NCBI RefSeq assembly: GCF_963966145.1
Contig: NC_091047.1
Coordinates: 30,318,001-30,382,000, forward strand
DNA: 64,000 bases
From: Tenebrio molitor
Lineage: Eukaryota; Arthropoda; Insecta; Coleoptera; Tenebrionidae
Reading direction: 5' to 3'
Shown here: positions 22,146 through 33,289 of the stretch, piece by piece
Position numbering within the stretch: position 1 is the first letter of the stretch
Layout of the letters: each line of letters begins with the position of its first letter
Made by a program: the position numbers and the translations under genes
Notes under the pieces: model-generated
What the model saw: the letters and a program-made list of their open reading frames with translations, nothing else
The model's database searches: none
What the model was told of the DNA's origin: nothing

Positions 22146-22362
22146 TATTATATTACTAAAATGTTGTTACACAGTCTAGGACTGGTTTTACAAATCTATG
22201 AGGGGCATGATGACCAACTCAATAGACCGGGACCAATGGCTTAACGTGACTTCCGAATCACGAGATAGAATATAGCCTTCTTTTTTTTCCGCCCTGGGTC
22301 GGAATCGAACCCGCGACCCTCGCGTCCCTGAGCCGAAACGGACTCCCTTAGGCTATATTCTA
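22146..22362 (-). mobile_element. tRNA-derived SINE inside the MULE gene
   Basis: Minus strand: box A TAGCCTAAGGG, box B GGTTCGATTCC 44 bases on, an A8 stretch, then a body with CGTGATTCGGAAGTCACG and TAAGCCATTGGTCCCGG, a body type I recall from other insect SINEs. A/T-rich sequence TAATATAGTAG before and TAATATAATATAG after may be the target duplication. The tRNA-like head of 73 bp lies between TAGAATATAGCC and its exact inverse at 22266-22277 and 22351-22362. Confidence 0.65.
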
Positions 22363-22719
22363 CTATATTATTTGTAATATCATTAAGTAACAAAAATTGT
22401 TCTTTCCGATCTGTTACTATGTTCATCGAACTTCCAGCTTCATGTACTTCAGCAATGTTTTTTGGAGTCGCCGGCATGGTATTCAACCGATTTCGGTAGT
22501 GTTGTGACGTATAAGCTCTAAATCTCGAGTAGTCAAACTCTCTTTGTAAACAGAATTGGAGACTTCACGATTCATAATTTTGGAGGGTCGTTCGCAAATG
22601 TCGTCCACGGCCTTCCTTTTGCAAACGTTGTTGACGGCTTGCCGGCTAAGTTTTTGTACATCGGGGGGATGATTGTGATTTAAAAAATGATCGCAAATGT
22701 TGTCATCAAAAAAAATATA

Positions 22720-23912
22720 CAGGGTGGTCCCGATATAACCTGCCAGAAGAAATACTGTAATAGGTGGCGATGAGTAGAACTCATACACAAAAAATCTTTC
22801 TAATAAAAGTCTTTTCATTTTCGAGATAAAAATAATTGAAAATTTGGTCGAAATTTGCTGTACGCTAATGAGTTAATCGACTTTAAAAAGGTAATTCTGG
22901 TTTCTTTAGCAACGGTAACTGTAACACCTATGACATTTGTCAAGTTTAATTTTAAATTTGCGAATCCTACCAAAAGTTATGAAGTTCACAAAACAAGAAT
23001 ACGCCGATTTACTCTATGGCGGAACACGTGGTAATTCAAGACCGGCAAGGCGACTATACGACTAGAGTTTTCCTGAAGAAGTCCTTCCGTCCTGTTGTAT
23101 TTTTGTGGAGCTATATCTGCGTTTATGTGAGGCTGGTTCTGACTGGTTCCAATACGATGGCGTCCCCGATCCTCGATTTAATCCCTTTGGATTTTAATTT
23201 TTGGGGCCACACGAAAGATTTGGTGTAGAAAGTTGAAATAAACACAGAAGACCAACTCCGGGAACGCATAGCAGACGCTGGGAACCAGATTCGTAATAAC
23301 CTCAGAAGTGCTGAATTCTGTTTATGAAAATTGGTATCGGCGTACTTAAATGTGTATAAATGCCAACTGAAGGCACGTGGAATATTTATTATAAAATAAT
23401 CTAGCTTACAGATACCTTTTATTAATTATTATTCTTAGTTAAAGTTGAAAGTACGAGTATGTAAAATTAATGTAAATAATTTATTCAATACATAATTTTG
23501 GCTGTTTAACCACAATTAAGACGATACTCTTATTACACAGTTCTTCCACAATTTTGCACACACTAGCTTTACATTTATTTACACTTTGAGGAACACCACT
23601 TTATTTATTATTCATTTATCTCAGGTTACAAAATCGGCTTTTGTACCAAAATAACTTGGTGAATTAACGTAGGTACACAGCGTACAACGTTTTCAATAAA
23701 TGTCATTAATTTAGATACTGCCATCCTTACAAACACCAACATATTAATTCCAGACTAGGTAGGTATTTTTGTTGACAGCAGCGTCGAATGGGTGTAGATA
23801 GGGGTTAATTTATCTCCATTATTTTGGACCTAATAAAAATGGGTTTTCCGGACTTGTTAGATCCTTCTAATGGCCCAGAATTTTTTTTGCAGGTTATATC
23901 GGGACCACCCTG
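22720..23912 (+). mobile_element. Tc1/IS630 transposon with CAGGGTGGTCCCGATATAAC ends, copy 1
   Basis: Terminal repeats are flanked by TA at 22718-22719 and 23913-23914. The plus strand starts a transposase at about 22979 (MKFTKQEYADLLYGGTRGN, RPARR). It then jumps by internal deletion to the C-terminal third with LTGSNTMASPILDL and PLDFNFWGHTKDLV (the DDE-domain exit motif). The central catalytic part is lost. Copy 2 at 60777-61986 has a similar internal structure. Confidence 0.8.
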
Positions 23913-24192
23913 TATATTTTTAAGTGTACCATTGTCTACGATTGTTTTATTAATTTTTGCACAGATTGTAAGGCAAGTGATGAAAGAAACGGCTGGATAT
24001 AAGAAACATATTTAATACTTAAATTGGAAACTTACCTCGCGTATGAGAATTTGCTTTACATCCATCCACAGAACAAACTCAGTAGATCGTCCCGTCTTTT
24101 AAAACTTTGCGTTTTTTAAATTTAAACTCATTGATCACAAGCATTTTTTGCCCGCGTTGACTTAAAACAAAATCTACCACTAAATTTTCCAT

Positions 24193-24700
24193 TCTGTACT
24201 TTATCGTAACGACGGCGACGTAGGGAAACTAATGATTTTTAAACAGGAATATTCATTATTTATACCATATTTAGTTACCTGACCAATTATGAAGAGGACA
24301 TCTTTCAGGAACGGGGTTCGCCTTTTCCGCACCAAGTGAAAGATTAGAGGATTATTGCAAATAGCAGGAAAACGACCACTTCCAGAAATTGAATTTGTCG
24401 GAGTGGATGTTAAAATTTCTTTTGCAAAGATTTACTCTTCACTTCTTCAGTTCTTGACTGCATATTAAACAACTTAATATTATTTTCTACTATAATTGTT
24501 CGTGTGCAGAATGGAAACTAAAATTGTACTCGGATGAAGTTTATTGGCGGTGCAGTGTAGGAAATTCGTCTAGTGTAGACCATACGACTAATAAATGCTT
24601 GTGAATCTGTTCACTCGCGGTTTAATTCCAGGTTTTATGTTACGCATCCACCTTTATATTTTTACAAGTACCTACTTAAAAAATTTTAAACTGACATTTA
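24193..24700. other. 5' flank of the MULE gene, non-coding
   Basis: No further exon, TATA box or inverted end is evident. Confidence 0.3.
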
Positions 24701-24702
24701 TA

Positions 24703-24912
24703 CAGTGTGCCCAGGAAAGTGGTGGCAAGTTTTTCTAATTAGTTCCACCAAATGGAACTATTAAGAGAAAATGTTTTTGACATATGGCAACATTACAAAA
24801 CATTGTCCGTATCACTGTAAATTAAGTTAAGCAAAAGTCAAAAATAATGAATACCTAAAGATTAAAAAATGTATTTAAAATAAAAGTTGTCACCACTTTC
24901 GTGGGCACACTG
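24703..24912. mobile_element. MITE with CAGTGTGCCCAGGAAAGTGG ends
   Basis: Imperfect inverted ends (the right reads CAGTGTGCCCACGAAAGTGG when inverted) are flanked by TA at 24701-24702 and 24913-24914. CAGTGTGCCC fits Tc1/mariner tips. Confidence 0.8.
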
Positions 24913-25257
24913 TATAAAAATACAAAGTTTAAATGAACCAGTCGATTTAAAATAAAATAGTGCGTAGCAAACAAAAATTATGAAGTGTCTATAACGCACC
25001 CAAGTTCGCAATTTCTCGAACTCCTAGTGCGGAAAAGCAGTACACCAAAATTGTACCTGCGGTTATAGGGGTGTTATAAGCAATGGTTGATGCGGAAAAG
25101 ACCCCTGCCCTTCAGGAAATACCCTCTACTAGGGGGCATCATATAGACAGGTAGTGAGTGGGCGCTTAGCGTTGAGTTGGCCTATCTCTTGGGGTGTCTT
25201 TGAAAACTACCTGCTTTTTTTGGTGTCGAGTTGTCCAGTCAATGTTTATTGCTTCTA

Positions 25258-26240
25258 AAGCTAGTTTGACACGATGCTAAATTTTGTAGAAAATTTGTTA
25301 GAAAATGAGAGAGACCCTCGATCAGGACCAATGAACGATCAGGATCATAGTCTGTCTTTGTCAGATCCTGATCGTTCATTGGTCCTCTCTCATTTTCTAA
25401 CAAATTTTCACTTATAATATCCCTAGTGCATTGATTATTTCCGGAAATTTTTTCGAATGCATTTCTAAAACGTATTAATTAGCCCGAGTGGAACACGAGG
25501 GCTAATTACGTTTTGGAAATGCATGAAAATAACATTTCCGGATATTAATCAATGCACGAGGGCATATTCGGTAAGAAAATCGCAACGACACGGACATTAT
25601 GCTTCTTAAATTATAAATTTTTAAATCGTACGACACTCATTAAAGACCAATAGAAAAATTAGTTCACGAGCCATAACCAAGACAACAACAAAATAAATGA
25701 TTTTGATTGGCTGAAAAAATTTCCACTTATTAATTTCATGTTGGGTTAGCTAGGTGCAAAAAATTTCCAGGAAATCTCAATATTGTTATAGAAACGACAC
25801 CGAATTCTGTTTTTCTAGTGCATTGATTATTTCCGGAAATTAATCAATGCACGAGGGCATATTCGGTAAGAAAATCGTAACGACACAAATCCTAAAAAGA
25901 AGTAATCTGAATCACGTGTTGTTCTTAATTCTAATACAACTTCAAGTAGTTCTGATTAATTTTCCAGAGGGAATGTTCATTACAATAATTGTATATTTAA
26001 TTTTAAGTGATTTGTTTTAATTTTTTTATCTGTATGTTCAATAATAATTGTGTAATTTAATAAACATCTTTCACAGCAAAAAATTTCCACTTATTAATCA
26101 GTTAGGTTGGTCTACCTACAAAAAATTTCCAAGAATTTTTTTTGTTGCCTTGGTTATGCCTCGTGAACTAATTTTTCTATTGGTCATAATGAGTGTCGTA
26201 CGATTTTCTACAAAATTTAGCATCGTGTCAAACTAGCTTA
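25258..26240. mobile_element. TIR element with GCTAGTTTGACACGATGC ends, containing hairpins
   Basis: Inverted ends of about 35 bp at 25258-25293 and 26206-26240. Inside are a palindrome at 25286-25408 (GACCAATGAACGATCAGGAT and inverse) and a hairpin at 25420-25575 (CTCG-loop type, AGCCCGAGTGGAACACGAGG). A collapsed second copy of that hairpin's flanks lies at 25818-25882. No transposase recognised. Confidence 0.7.
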
Positions 26241-26249
26241 AGGTTTGGT

Positions 26250-26592
26250 GTCGAGTTGGCCTAGACCCCAAGCATGACACCTGCGAATCAGTGAGTTGTA
26301 AACACGCTCTATTGTTGCATCATCTTGACGAATTTCATTAAATCTATTTGTTATTTGGTCAAATAATTGTTCACGTGTTTCTATTTCGACACTGTAAACC
26401 AGTTGCTTCAACCAGCCCCAAAGAAAAAAATCCCAGGTGTTTAAGTCGGGAGATCTTGGGGACCAAAATAAAACGTCTATCAGGAAATACTATCTAGACG
26501 CCTGAAGACCGTTACCGTCTTAATACCCATACAGAAAAATGAGATGCTCTTAATTGTATTGCCAACTCAAACAGTCCTTTTTGATCACCCAG
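26250..26592 (-). pseudogene. Tc1-like transposase C-terminal fragment with one terminal repeat
   Basis: Minus strand from about 26485 encodes FWSPRSPDLNTWDFFLWGWL, the third catalytic Asp/exit motif of Tc1/IS630 transposases, then QLFDQITNRFNEIRQ and VYNSLIRRCHAWG. The end TACTGGGTGATCAAAAAGGA at 26592 is the family seen at 2994 and 47026. The 5' two thirds is deleted, and a short ATA array (26592-26612) separates it from the next LINE fragment. Confidence 0.7.
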
Positions 26593-26612
26593 TATAATAA
26601 TAATAATAATAA

Positions 26613-26891
26613 TAATAATAGTACCGCAATCTCTTTTTAAAAAATTAAAAATTTTGGACTTAGAGAACACATTGGTGGTTGAAATTCAAAAAGGTATATT
26701 ATTATACTCATGTCGCATCGTGAGGAAATTCCTTAACATTGACACAGAACATAAAACACAAAAAAGTCAAAATGTGGAGGCGAGACGCCGGTAATTATGT
26801 TGATAAGCACTGCACTATTACTTGATAGTATTATCCGTAATAGTGTATGTACTCCGGCAAAATTGCCGTGCCGCCGGGTGGAGGTGGGATA
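26613..26891 (+). mobile_element. RLE-type LINE 3' end, copy B
   Basis: Starts at GTACCGCAATCTC, encodes the C-terminal QSLFK...LDLENTLVVEIQKG and IVRKFLN segment, then the 3' UTR with the CGGCAAAATTGCCG palindrome and a GGTGGGATA tail. Heavily 5'-truncated. Confidence 0.78.
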
Positions 26892-26904
26892 GTTTTTAAT
26901 ATCT

Positions 26905-27685
26905 ATAAAAAGCCTTTTGTAATTAGTTAAAATTCTTAATATTACAATTAGTAAGTAAATGAAAAAGCTGTGATTGGTCCAAAAACATATAATTTTTAAA
27001 TTTTATTTGTAGTAGATAATGATATTGGGCTGCGAAATCAATCTTGGATTGCTAGAAATGTAAGTGCTTATTCACAATGGACATAAGCTTGACATAAGGC
27101 ATAAGAAATTCATGATACGTGCAGTGGATATACTATTAATTTTTACGTAACTTATGAGAAGTGACCTCAGTGAACATTATTCTTGTGTACAAAAAGCCAT
27201 GAAGAATCATATTCGAGTTATATGGACATACATTATTTTCCAGTTGCCCAAATTTACAAATTATTCTTAGGTATCTCTTATGTATTTCTTATGTCTTATG
27301 TCCATTGTGAATAAGCACTATAGTCTTTGCAGTATAACAAACACTATAGGACATATGATACTATTAACAAAGAAGAAAGAAACAAAATCATAAGAGAAGG
27401 AAACATTAAATTTTGTGAAAGGCAAATTTGCATATGATTGATTACGTTAGACATGGAAAAAGAAATTTATGGCGATGACTTTCTAGTACCCCTGTTAATG
27501 AGCAGTTAGGGATTATTTGGTTCCAATATGATAACATTCCAAAGCATATCACAATATGGATTAAAAGTGACTGGATCAAAATAATAATAACAAATTTACG
27601 TTAAGAGAACAACAATAGCATCATATTTTAAACCTTGATTTATTGAACAGACTTAATCGGAGTCAACAAAAATTGGTCATATGTA
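26905..27685 (+). repeat. 785 bp dispersed repeat, copy 1
   Basis: By eye identical or nearly so to 55669-56453. It contains a nested MITE at about 27063-27318 with inverted ends AGTGCTTATTCACAATGGAC. No coding function recognised. RLE-LINE fragments abut both of its sides here and the left side of the other copy. Confidence 0.8.
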
Positions 27686-27689
27686 TTTT

Positions 27690-27976
27690 TCAGCAACAGG
27701 AATAGTACCCCAATCTCTTTTTAAAAATTTAAAAATTTTGGACTTAGAGAACACATTGGTGGTTGAAATTCAAAAAGGTATATTATTATATTCATGTCAC
27801 ACCGTGAGGAAATTCCTTAACATTGACACAGAACATAAAACACAAAAAAGTCAAAATACGGAGGCGAGACGCCGGTAATTATGTTGATAAGCACTGCACT
27901 ATTACTTGATAGTATTATCCGTAATAGTGTATGTACTCCGGCAAAATTGCCGTGCCGCCGGGTGGAGGTGGGATAC
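27690..27976 (+). mobile_element. RLE-type LINE 3' end, copy C
   Basis: Begins in SATGIVPQSLFKN, carries HTVRKFLNIDTE and the standard 3' UTR ending GGTGGAGGTGGGATA. The frame is open to its natural stop at 27878. Confidence 0.78.
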
Positions 27977-28118
27977 GAAATAATTAATTAGACAGGTAAG
28001 GCAGTAAACAGTACAAATGTCCAGATATCATGTGAAATGAATTGGTTACAAATAAGTCACAGTCAGCGCAGTAATCATTGGCATTTTTACACATTAAATA
28101 AACAGGACTTTTAATGTA
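27977..28118. other. Short spacer, nothing recognised
   Basis: Non-coding AT-rich DNA between a LINE end and the large foldback. Confidence 0.3.
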
Positions 28119-28120
28119 TA

Positions 28121-29571
28121 CAGTGCATTTTTTTTAACTGTTGCCATAGGGAATTGCATGGTAAAACCTATACCCCCTGTTAACTTTTGTTCTGATGAAA
28201 ATATTCAAACCATTTTTGGAACAAGGTTTGAAGATTTTTTAAACTATCGGGCAGAATACAATTCAATATCCTAAACTGTCGAAAAAGTTGTGAAAAAAAT
28301 ATTTTCTAGCGCGCCGGAATGATGGTACGTCGAGCGGCCGCCAGAATATCGTCTCTGTCGGCTCAACCAGCCAGCACCTGACCATCTCCACTTATGACTT
28401 TTGTCACTTTCATTTAAAAAATAAATAGCGAGATCTCCCCGAGGCTATGATTAAAATGAATAACAAAATAAAATTTAAATCTAATTTTTGTTCCAATATC
28501 GTCTACTATGTTTTTGTCAAATTATTTACGTTCATTAATTTCAATTTTGAAGAGTAAAATTAGTAAAATAAAACTGCTTGTCGTTGTTCAAACAATATGG
28601 ATTACGTAGTCTTATTAATGATCTAGTTATTACAAAAATAAAAATTAGCACCAAACCTGCAGTGGATCATAAGTTAACAGAGGATATTATTTTTACCATT
28701 CAATTATGTAATTCCCTATGGCAACAGTAAAAAAACGCATAAGAGGTCAACCAGAAACTGTGCAGAAATTAAGGGCAAGAATAACTGAAGCTTGTAAAGT
28801 TTGTCTAAACATAAGTGAATTTTATGGTTTTAACATTTAAAGTACTTTATGAGGGATTTTAGGGTTGTTCACGACAAATCCATCACAACAGATACTTAGC
28901 TACCCTGTCGTAAATTTTGCAATGCGTGCCTGTCTTTGTTAAACGAAAAGCTTCAGATTTGGTTATTCCCACTTTTACAACATCCCTCATAAAGTACTTT
29001 AGTTGTTAAAACCGTAAAATTCACTTAAGTTTAGACAAACTTTAATTCCATTACAGTGCGACATTTACAAAACACGCGAAGAAATTTTCAAGATCGCTTG
29101 GGACATTGTCCGTCCAGCAGTCGAAGAAAAACACTTTGAACAATTCCTTTGACAAGTTCTGTTAATTTCTTGAGTTACTTGTGCGTTAACGTTTTTACAT
29201 TTTGTTTTTTTTTAACAAATAAATGTTTAGATGTTCTGCCATCCAAAAGTTAATTTAATCATAGCCTCGAGGAGATCTCGCTATTTTTTAAATGAAAGTG
29301 ACAAAAGTCAAAAGTGGAGATGGTCAGGTGCTGGTTGAGCCGACAGGAACGCTATTCTGGCGGCCGCTCGACGTCCGGCGCGCTAGAAAATATTTTTTTC
29401 ACAACTTTTTCGACAGTTTAGGATATTGAATTGTTATCTATCCGATAGTTTAAAAAATCTTCAAACTTTGTTCCAAAAATGGTTTGAATATTTTCATCAG
29501 AACAAAAGTTAACAGGGGGTATAAATTTTACCATGCAATTCCCTATGGCAACAGTTAAAAAAAATGCACTG
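28121..29571. mobile_element. Foldback element V, copy 2, with transposase remnant
   Basis: Arms of about 340 bp begin CAGTGCATTTTTTTTAACTG at both ends. The middle (28440-29230) encodes on the plus strand KKRIRGQPETVQ and ITEACK. After an inserted palindrome it continues IPLQCDIYKTREEIFKIAWD and stops at FEQFL. That is plausibly the C-terminus of a Tc1/IS630 transposase. A word like the element's own end (AATTCCCTATGGCAACAGT) recurs inside at 28708-28727. It cuts off the 3' end of the Jockey element. Confidence 0.75.
28795..29045. mobile_element. Palindromic MITE nested in foldback V copy 2
   Basis: Arms of about 55 bp (AAGTTTGTCTAAACATAAG and inverse) at 28797-28855 and 28983-29043. It interrupts the transposase remnant between ITEACK and IPLQ. 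Confidence 0.75.
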
Positions 29572-30420
29572 TTTTTTTTACGAGCTTTATCACAATAAAA
29601 CGGGACAAACGAGCGTGAACTGATTCTTGGAACATAAAAATTTATATAATCTAATAATGGTGGACAATCAAGGCAATTGTGTAGTAAATCATTTAAAAAT
29701 TTTACTGAGGCTACAATCCGTCTAACACCTAAGGAGTACATGTTAAAACGTTGCAGTAGGACAGCTTGATCAATCCCTTGTATAGGATAGTTACCCTCCT
29801 CAAGAAAAATTAAAAATTTTAGAAATCGTCTTTGAACAGATTCAACTCGGTTTATGTGAACCTTGTATATTGGGTACCAAATAAGTGAACCATATTCTAG
29901 CTTTGATCTAACAAACGCAAAAAACAACAATTTCCAACAGGCAATATCCCGAAATGATTTACAATTTCTATGAATATAGCCTAGATTTTTAAATGCTGTC
30001 GAAGTTATTGAGTTGATGTGGTCAACAAAACTGAGACCTTTGTCAAATAGGATACCCAAATCATCAACGCTTTCTTTTCTACTTAACAAAACGTCACCAA
30101 TCTTATAGTTATTGCTAATAGGGCTATGTGTTCGACTGAACGTCATTATTGAGCATTTTTCTATATTCAAGATAAGATGGTTGACATTGCACCAGTTTAC
30201 TAAGCTGTTAATATCCCCCTCGCAATAAATCTTTAAATCGTCTAAAAAGAGAAGTTTGTGACAATTACTGTCGGCAAATCATTAATGAATATAAGCAACA
30301 GCAAGGGGCCTAAGTTGGATCCCTGTGGGACCCCTGAAGTTGGCATCACTAAAGTTGAACGAACGTTCTGATATTCAACCAGATGAGTGCGACTAACGAG
30401 GTATGATTTAAAAAGATTTA

Positions 30421-30757
30421 GAGCTTGTGCCAACTGTCATGATCGATGACCTTGACAAAAGCTGCGCGAAGGCGGAGCCCAATTTTGATAAGTGAAACGT
30501 AAAAACGTCGGTCGTTAAGTTCAAATTTTCAGGGTGGCTGCAAATTTGCATTTTATACTGTTCAAGGATTTGGATTAGAATGTCCGACATTATCTAAGAA
30601 CTTGTCGGTTTCTCGCCAAATAAATATGAACATAAATTAGCTCAAAAATCTGTAAAGCGTGACAAAATGGTACCGATGTTTTTAATTCGAATAGTACAGA
30701 CGCTTCGGTACGCATTTTGGTTTCTGCGTCATCGATCATGTGAGTTGGCACGAGCTC
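30421..30757. mobile_element. MITE with GAGCTYGTGCCAACT ends, complete copy
   Basis: Inverted ends GAGCTTGTGCCAACTGTCAT and GAGCTCGTGCCAACTCACAT, each running on to GATCGATGAC, are flanked by TA at 30419-30420 and 30758-30759. Removing it with one TA rejoins the Jockey frame at SNSLV/NLFKSYLVS. A split, rearranged copy is at 12471 and 13996. Confidence 0.85.
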
Positions 30758-30988
30758 TACCAGGGAATTTGAAAAACCGAAATTACTAAGTTTTTGAATA
30801 AGGACATAGTGGTCTATGCAGTCAAAGGCTTTGCAGAAGTCTGTATATATTACATCAACTTGGCTATTATTATCAAGACACTTAGAAAGAAATTGACTAA
30901 AACAAGCAAGATTGGTAATGGTTGATCTACCTCTCATGAAGCCATGCTGCGTTGTATCAATTCTTTGCTTGGCAAAATCATATACATA

Positions 30989-31298
30989 CAACGTGTAACA
31001 AAAATAACTACATTAATTTTAACTGGTAATAAAACTCATCAAGAACAACAACTTTTCTAAATAATTTTTTTTGTAAACGTTCTTGTTAATGAGTTGAAAT
31101 TGTTTAAAATTTTTCACGAATTTCGTTACCCGCCACTGGAGACCACGCTACCTGGTCGCTGAACGGCTCGTTAATTTATGGGGGGGAAAATGTTAAAAAA
31201 AATTGCCGATTTCGAAAAAGTGGTACATAGAAAAATTGTTCATCATGACGAGTTCTGTTACCGGTTAAAATTAATGTACTTATTTCTATTACACGTTG
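30989..31298. mobile_element. MITE with CAACGTGTAAC ends
   Basis: Inverted ends of about 50 bp (CAACGTGTAACAAAAATAAC and the inverse, running on to AACTGGTAATAAAACTC) are flanked by TA at 30987-30988 and 31299-31300. Inserted in the Jockey RT. Confidence 0.82.
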
Positions 31299-31456
31299 TA
31301 TGTATTTATAGAGGATCATCTCAAAAACTTTAGAGAGGTTGCTCAGTATAGAAATGGGTCTGTAGTTATTGATTAAAGACGGGTCACCCTTTTTAAGAAC
31401 TGGACAAATACGCGATTCTTTCCAACGTTGTGGAATATATGTATTATACGTAGTAG

Positions 31457-31820
31457 GAGGATCCTACAAAACAACTTCCGGGATTTGACCTACCTAGGAA
31501 AATCTGGTGTAAATTAAATCGTTTTAGAACCGGGCATGGCAAATGCAATAATATGTTGTTTCACTGGAACATTCGTGAAAACCCTTCTTGTGAATGCGGT
31601 GCAGAAAAAGAAACCATCCAACACATTTTGGAAGAATGTCCCCTTACTAAATTCCAGCAAGGTTTCTCCAAACTACATCTACTTACCGAAGACGCCCTAA
31701 ATTGGCTACAACAAATTAAAAACATATAATTTACCATAATTATTTTATGAATTTCGAATTTTAATTGTAATTTTCTTCATACGAATATATATATATTTTC
31801 TTCATACGAATATATATATA
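31457..31820 (+). mobile_element. RTE-type LINE 3' end inserted in the Jockey element
   Basis: The plus strand encodes a C-terminal fragment FRTGHGKCNNML, CECGAEKETIQHILEECPLT, then EDALNWLQ and a stop, typical of the tail after the RT of RTE/BovB-like LINEs. It ends in two copies of a CATACGAATATATATATA microsatellite. ACGTAGTAG lies on both sides (31448-31456, 31822-31830) as target duplication. Confidence 0.72.
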
Positions 31821-31865
31821 TACGTAGTAGAACAATTGATCCGTCAATTTTTTTGAATATATGTA

Positions 31866-32286
31866 CACTTCTATTTAAAAAAAAGCGTACAAGTAGTGAG
31901 CACAATTTTGGCTAGATTGCCATATTGTAAATCTATCTTGTAATTGTTGTTACTTAGAAACCTGTAACAAAACCCGTGCTGATAGCTGGATTTTATCAAT
32001 GTATTTTTCGGAGATTTTAATGTGTGTAAATGTTTTGCCTTATTTATTAGGCAAGTATTACCAATTACTACAAACACAACTCAAACTGTCATTCATAAAT
32101 TTATAAAAAAAGGCAACTCTCAACAATGTAACAACAATTTCAAAATTTATAAAAAGCAATTTTCACACATTTGACATACATACATACAAAATGTCAGTAA
32201 TACGTTTTCTTGGAAACGATTGATTAATTTTATCCCCATTTACAGTAGCCCTCAATACGTGTACGCTTTTTTTTTTAATAGAAGTG
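31866..32286. mobile_element. MITE with CACTTCTATT ends, copy 1
   Basis: Ends CACTTCTATTTAAAAAAAAG and the inverse are flanked by TA at 31864-31865 and 32287-32288. A second copy is at 37758-38179, recognisable through TAGTGAGCACAATTTTGGC. Confidence 0.82.
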
Positions 32287-32289
32287 TAC

Positions 32290-33285
32290 ATATTAAACAA
32301 TAACTTAGGGCATCATTCACGAAACCTGGTAAGGCTCGATAAGACAAATTCGAAACCATGACAACTGATAATGTTCAAGCATTGTATTTGCCGTTTCGTT
32401 AACGATTTGCAAATTATCTGAGTTTCGTAAATTTACCTCTCAGTCAGTATAATAACAGAATTTAGAACTTTTAGCTATTAACTAATTAAACGTTGTTTAC
32501 AATTTTTTATATACTTATTTAAAAACCATTGCTAACAAATGCCAAAAAAAAAAATGTATAAGAGTATTGTGTGACAGTGTTCAAAGGTCTAGTAAACTTC
32601 TCTCACAAGATTAAGCTAATCTCTAACATTACATTATGCAGTGGTAATAAACTAATAAAAATGCATTCGGTGAGTTTGTAATCCGTAAAAATGTTATCAG
32701 AATCATAAATAAATAACATACAGTCGTAAATTACGTATCTATCTATTCCTTATCCCCATTGTTAAAAAAAAACCTTCGCTTGATATTTTAAATACATAGG
32801 TACAGTCTGGTCTATAAAAGAATGTGGGATCGCAGAGGGCTCTGGAATTTGAATTTGCCACACCCTTTAAATTCATCCATTACTACATAATTGCAAATTG
32901 TCAAATATTCACAACATGTCAACAAAAAGTTAACTTAATCTCATTTCCGCTGTCGAAGTCCTGCTTTGTTGTTTCTTGCGTTCCTGCCTCCTGGTCTATT
33001 TATTCTTAAAAGAAAAATATCTTCCAAACCTAGATAATTTCCGGTGGTGTTACAAAGGTATTGTCTTTATCCGTTTTTATATTGAAAATCAGTATAATTT
33101 TATAACCTCGCAAATTTTTATCAGCAATTGCTTCACACTTGAACAAAATAAGTTCCTTATAATGTCTTATTACCGCAACGGTGTTAAAAGAGAAGGAGAA
33201 TCAGAGAATGGACATACAGCATTCAAGCTTGCAAAGAAGAATTTTTAACCTGGACCAACATGTTTTAGAAAAGTTCCTCGCAGCT
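32290..33285. other. Non-coding, nothing recognised
   Basis: Short overlapping open frames at 32824-33248 have no domain or splice support. Confidence 0.3.
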
Positions 33286-33289
33286 CACA

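Larger units (their letters stand above)
20568..24192 (-). pseudogene. FLYWCH-MULE transposase gene, disrupted by at least three insertions
   Basis: Read on the minus strand from ATG at 24192, exon 1 (to 24036) encodes a FLYWCH-type zinc finger: VVDFVLSQRGQKML and VCSVDGCKANSHTR, with TGA where a Trp codon is expected between them. A GTAAGT donor follows at 24035. Downstream are the HNHPP and CKRKAVDDICERPSKI segments (22690-22540), LPATPKNIAEVHEA-type sequence (22490-22440), then the MULE core DNYYMDGTFKY, LFTIHGLHNGHY, ILDFEIVKL and GCRFHF (21370-21080). A C-terminal NPCESFHSHF and SISYRYK segment (20840-20580) ends it. Frameshifts at about 21060 and 21245 and a stop at about 20940 show decay. 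Mutator-like transposases cut and paste DNA; this copy is dead. Confidence 0.75.
29572..31861 (-). pseudogene. Jockey-clade LINE reverse transcriptase, multiply interrupted
   Basis: Read on the minus strand: PQRWKESRICPVLKKGD and NNYRPISILSNLSK (31440-31320), QHGFMRGRSTITN, DVIYTDFCKAFDCIDH (first catalytic Asp), then GVPQGSNLGPLL and a FLDDLKIY box reached only through a one-base frameshift at about 30245. The thumb part SFVDHINSI...SKLEYGSLIWYP runs to 29640. Two MITEs (30421, 30989) and an RTE fragment (31457) interrupt it, and foldback V truncates its 3' end. The endonuclease is missing. Dead copy. Confidence 0.82.

Noticed and set aside
22278..22350. Functional tRNA gene
   Set aside because: The T stem does not form with normal geometry, there is no acceptor stem, and the sequence continues into a SINE body.
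26592..26612. Microsatellite as a separate locus of interest
   Set aside because: A short ATA run at the junction of a Tc1 end and a LINE fragment; ordinary.
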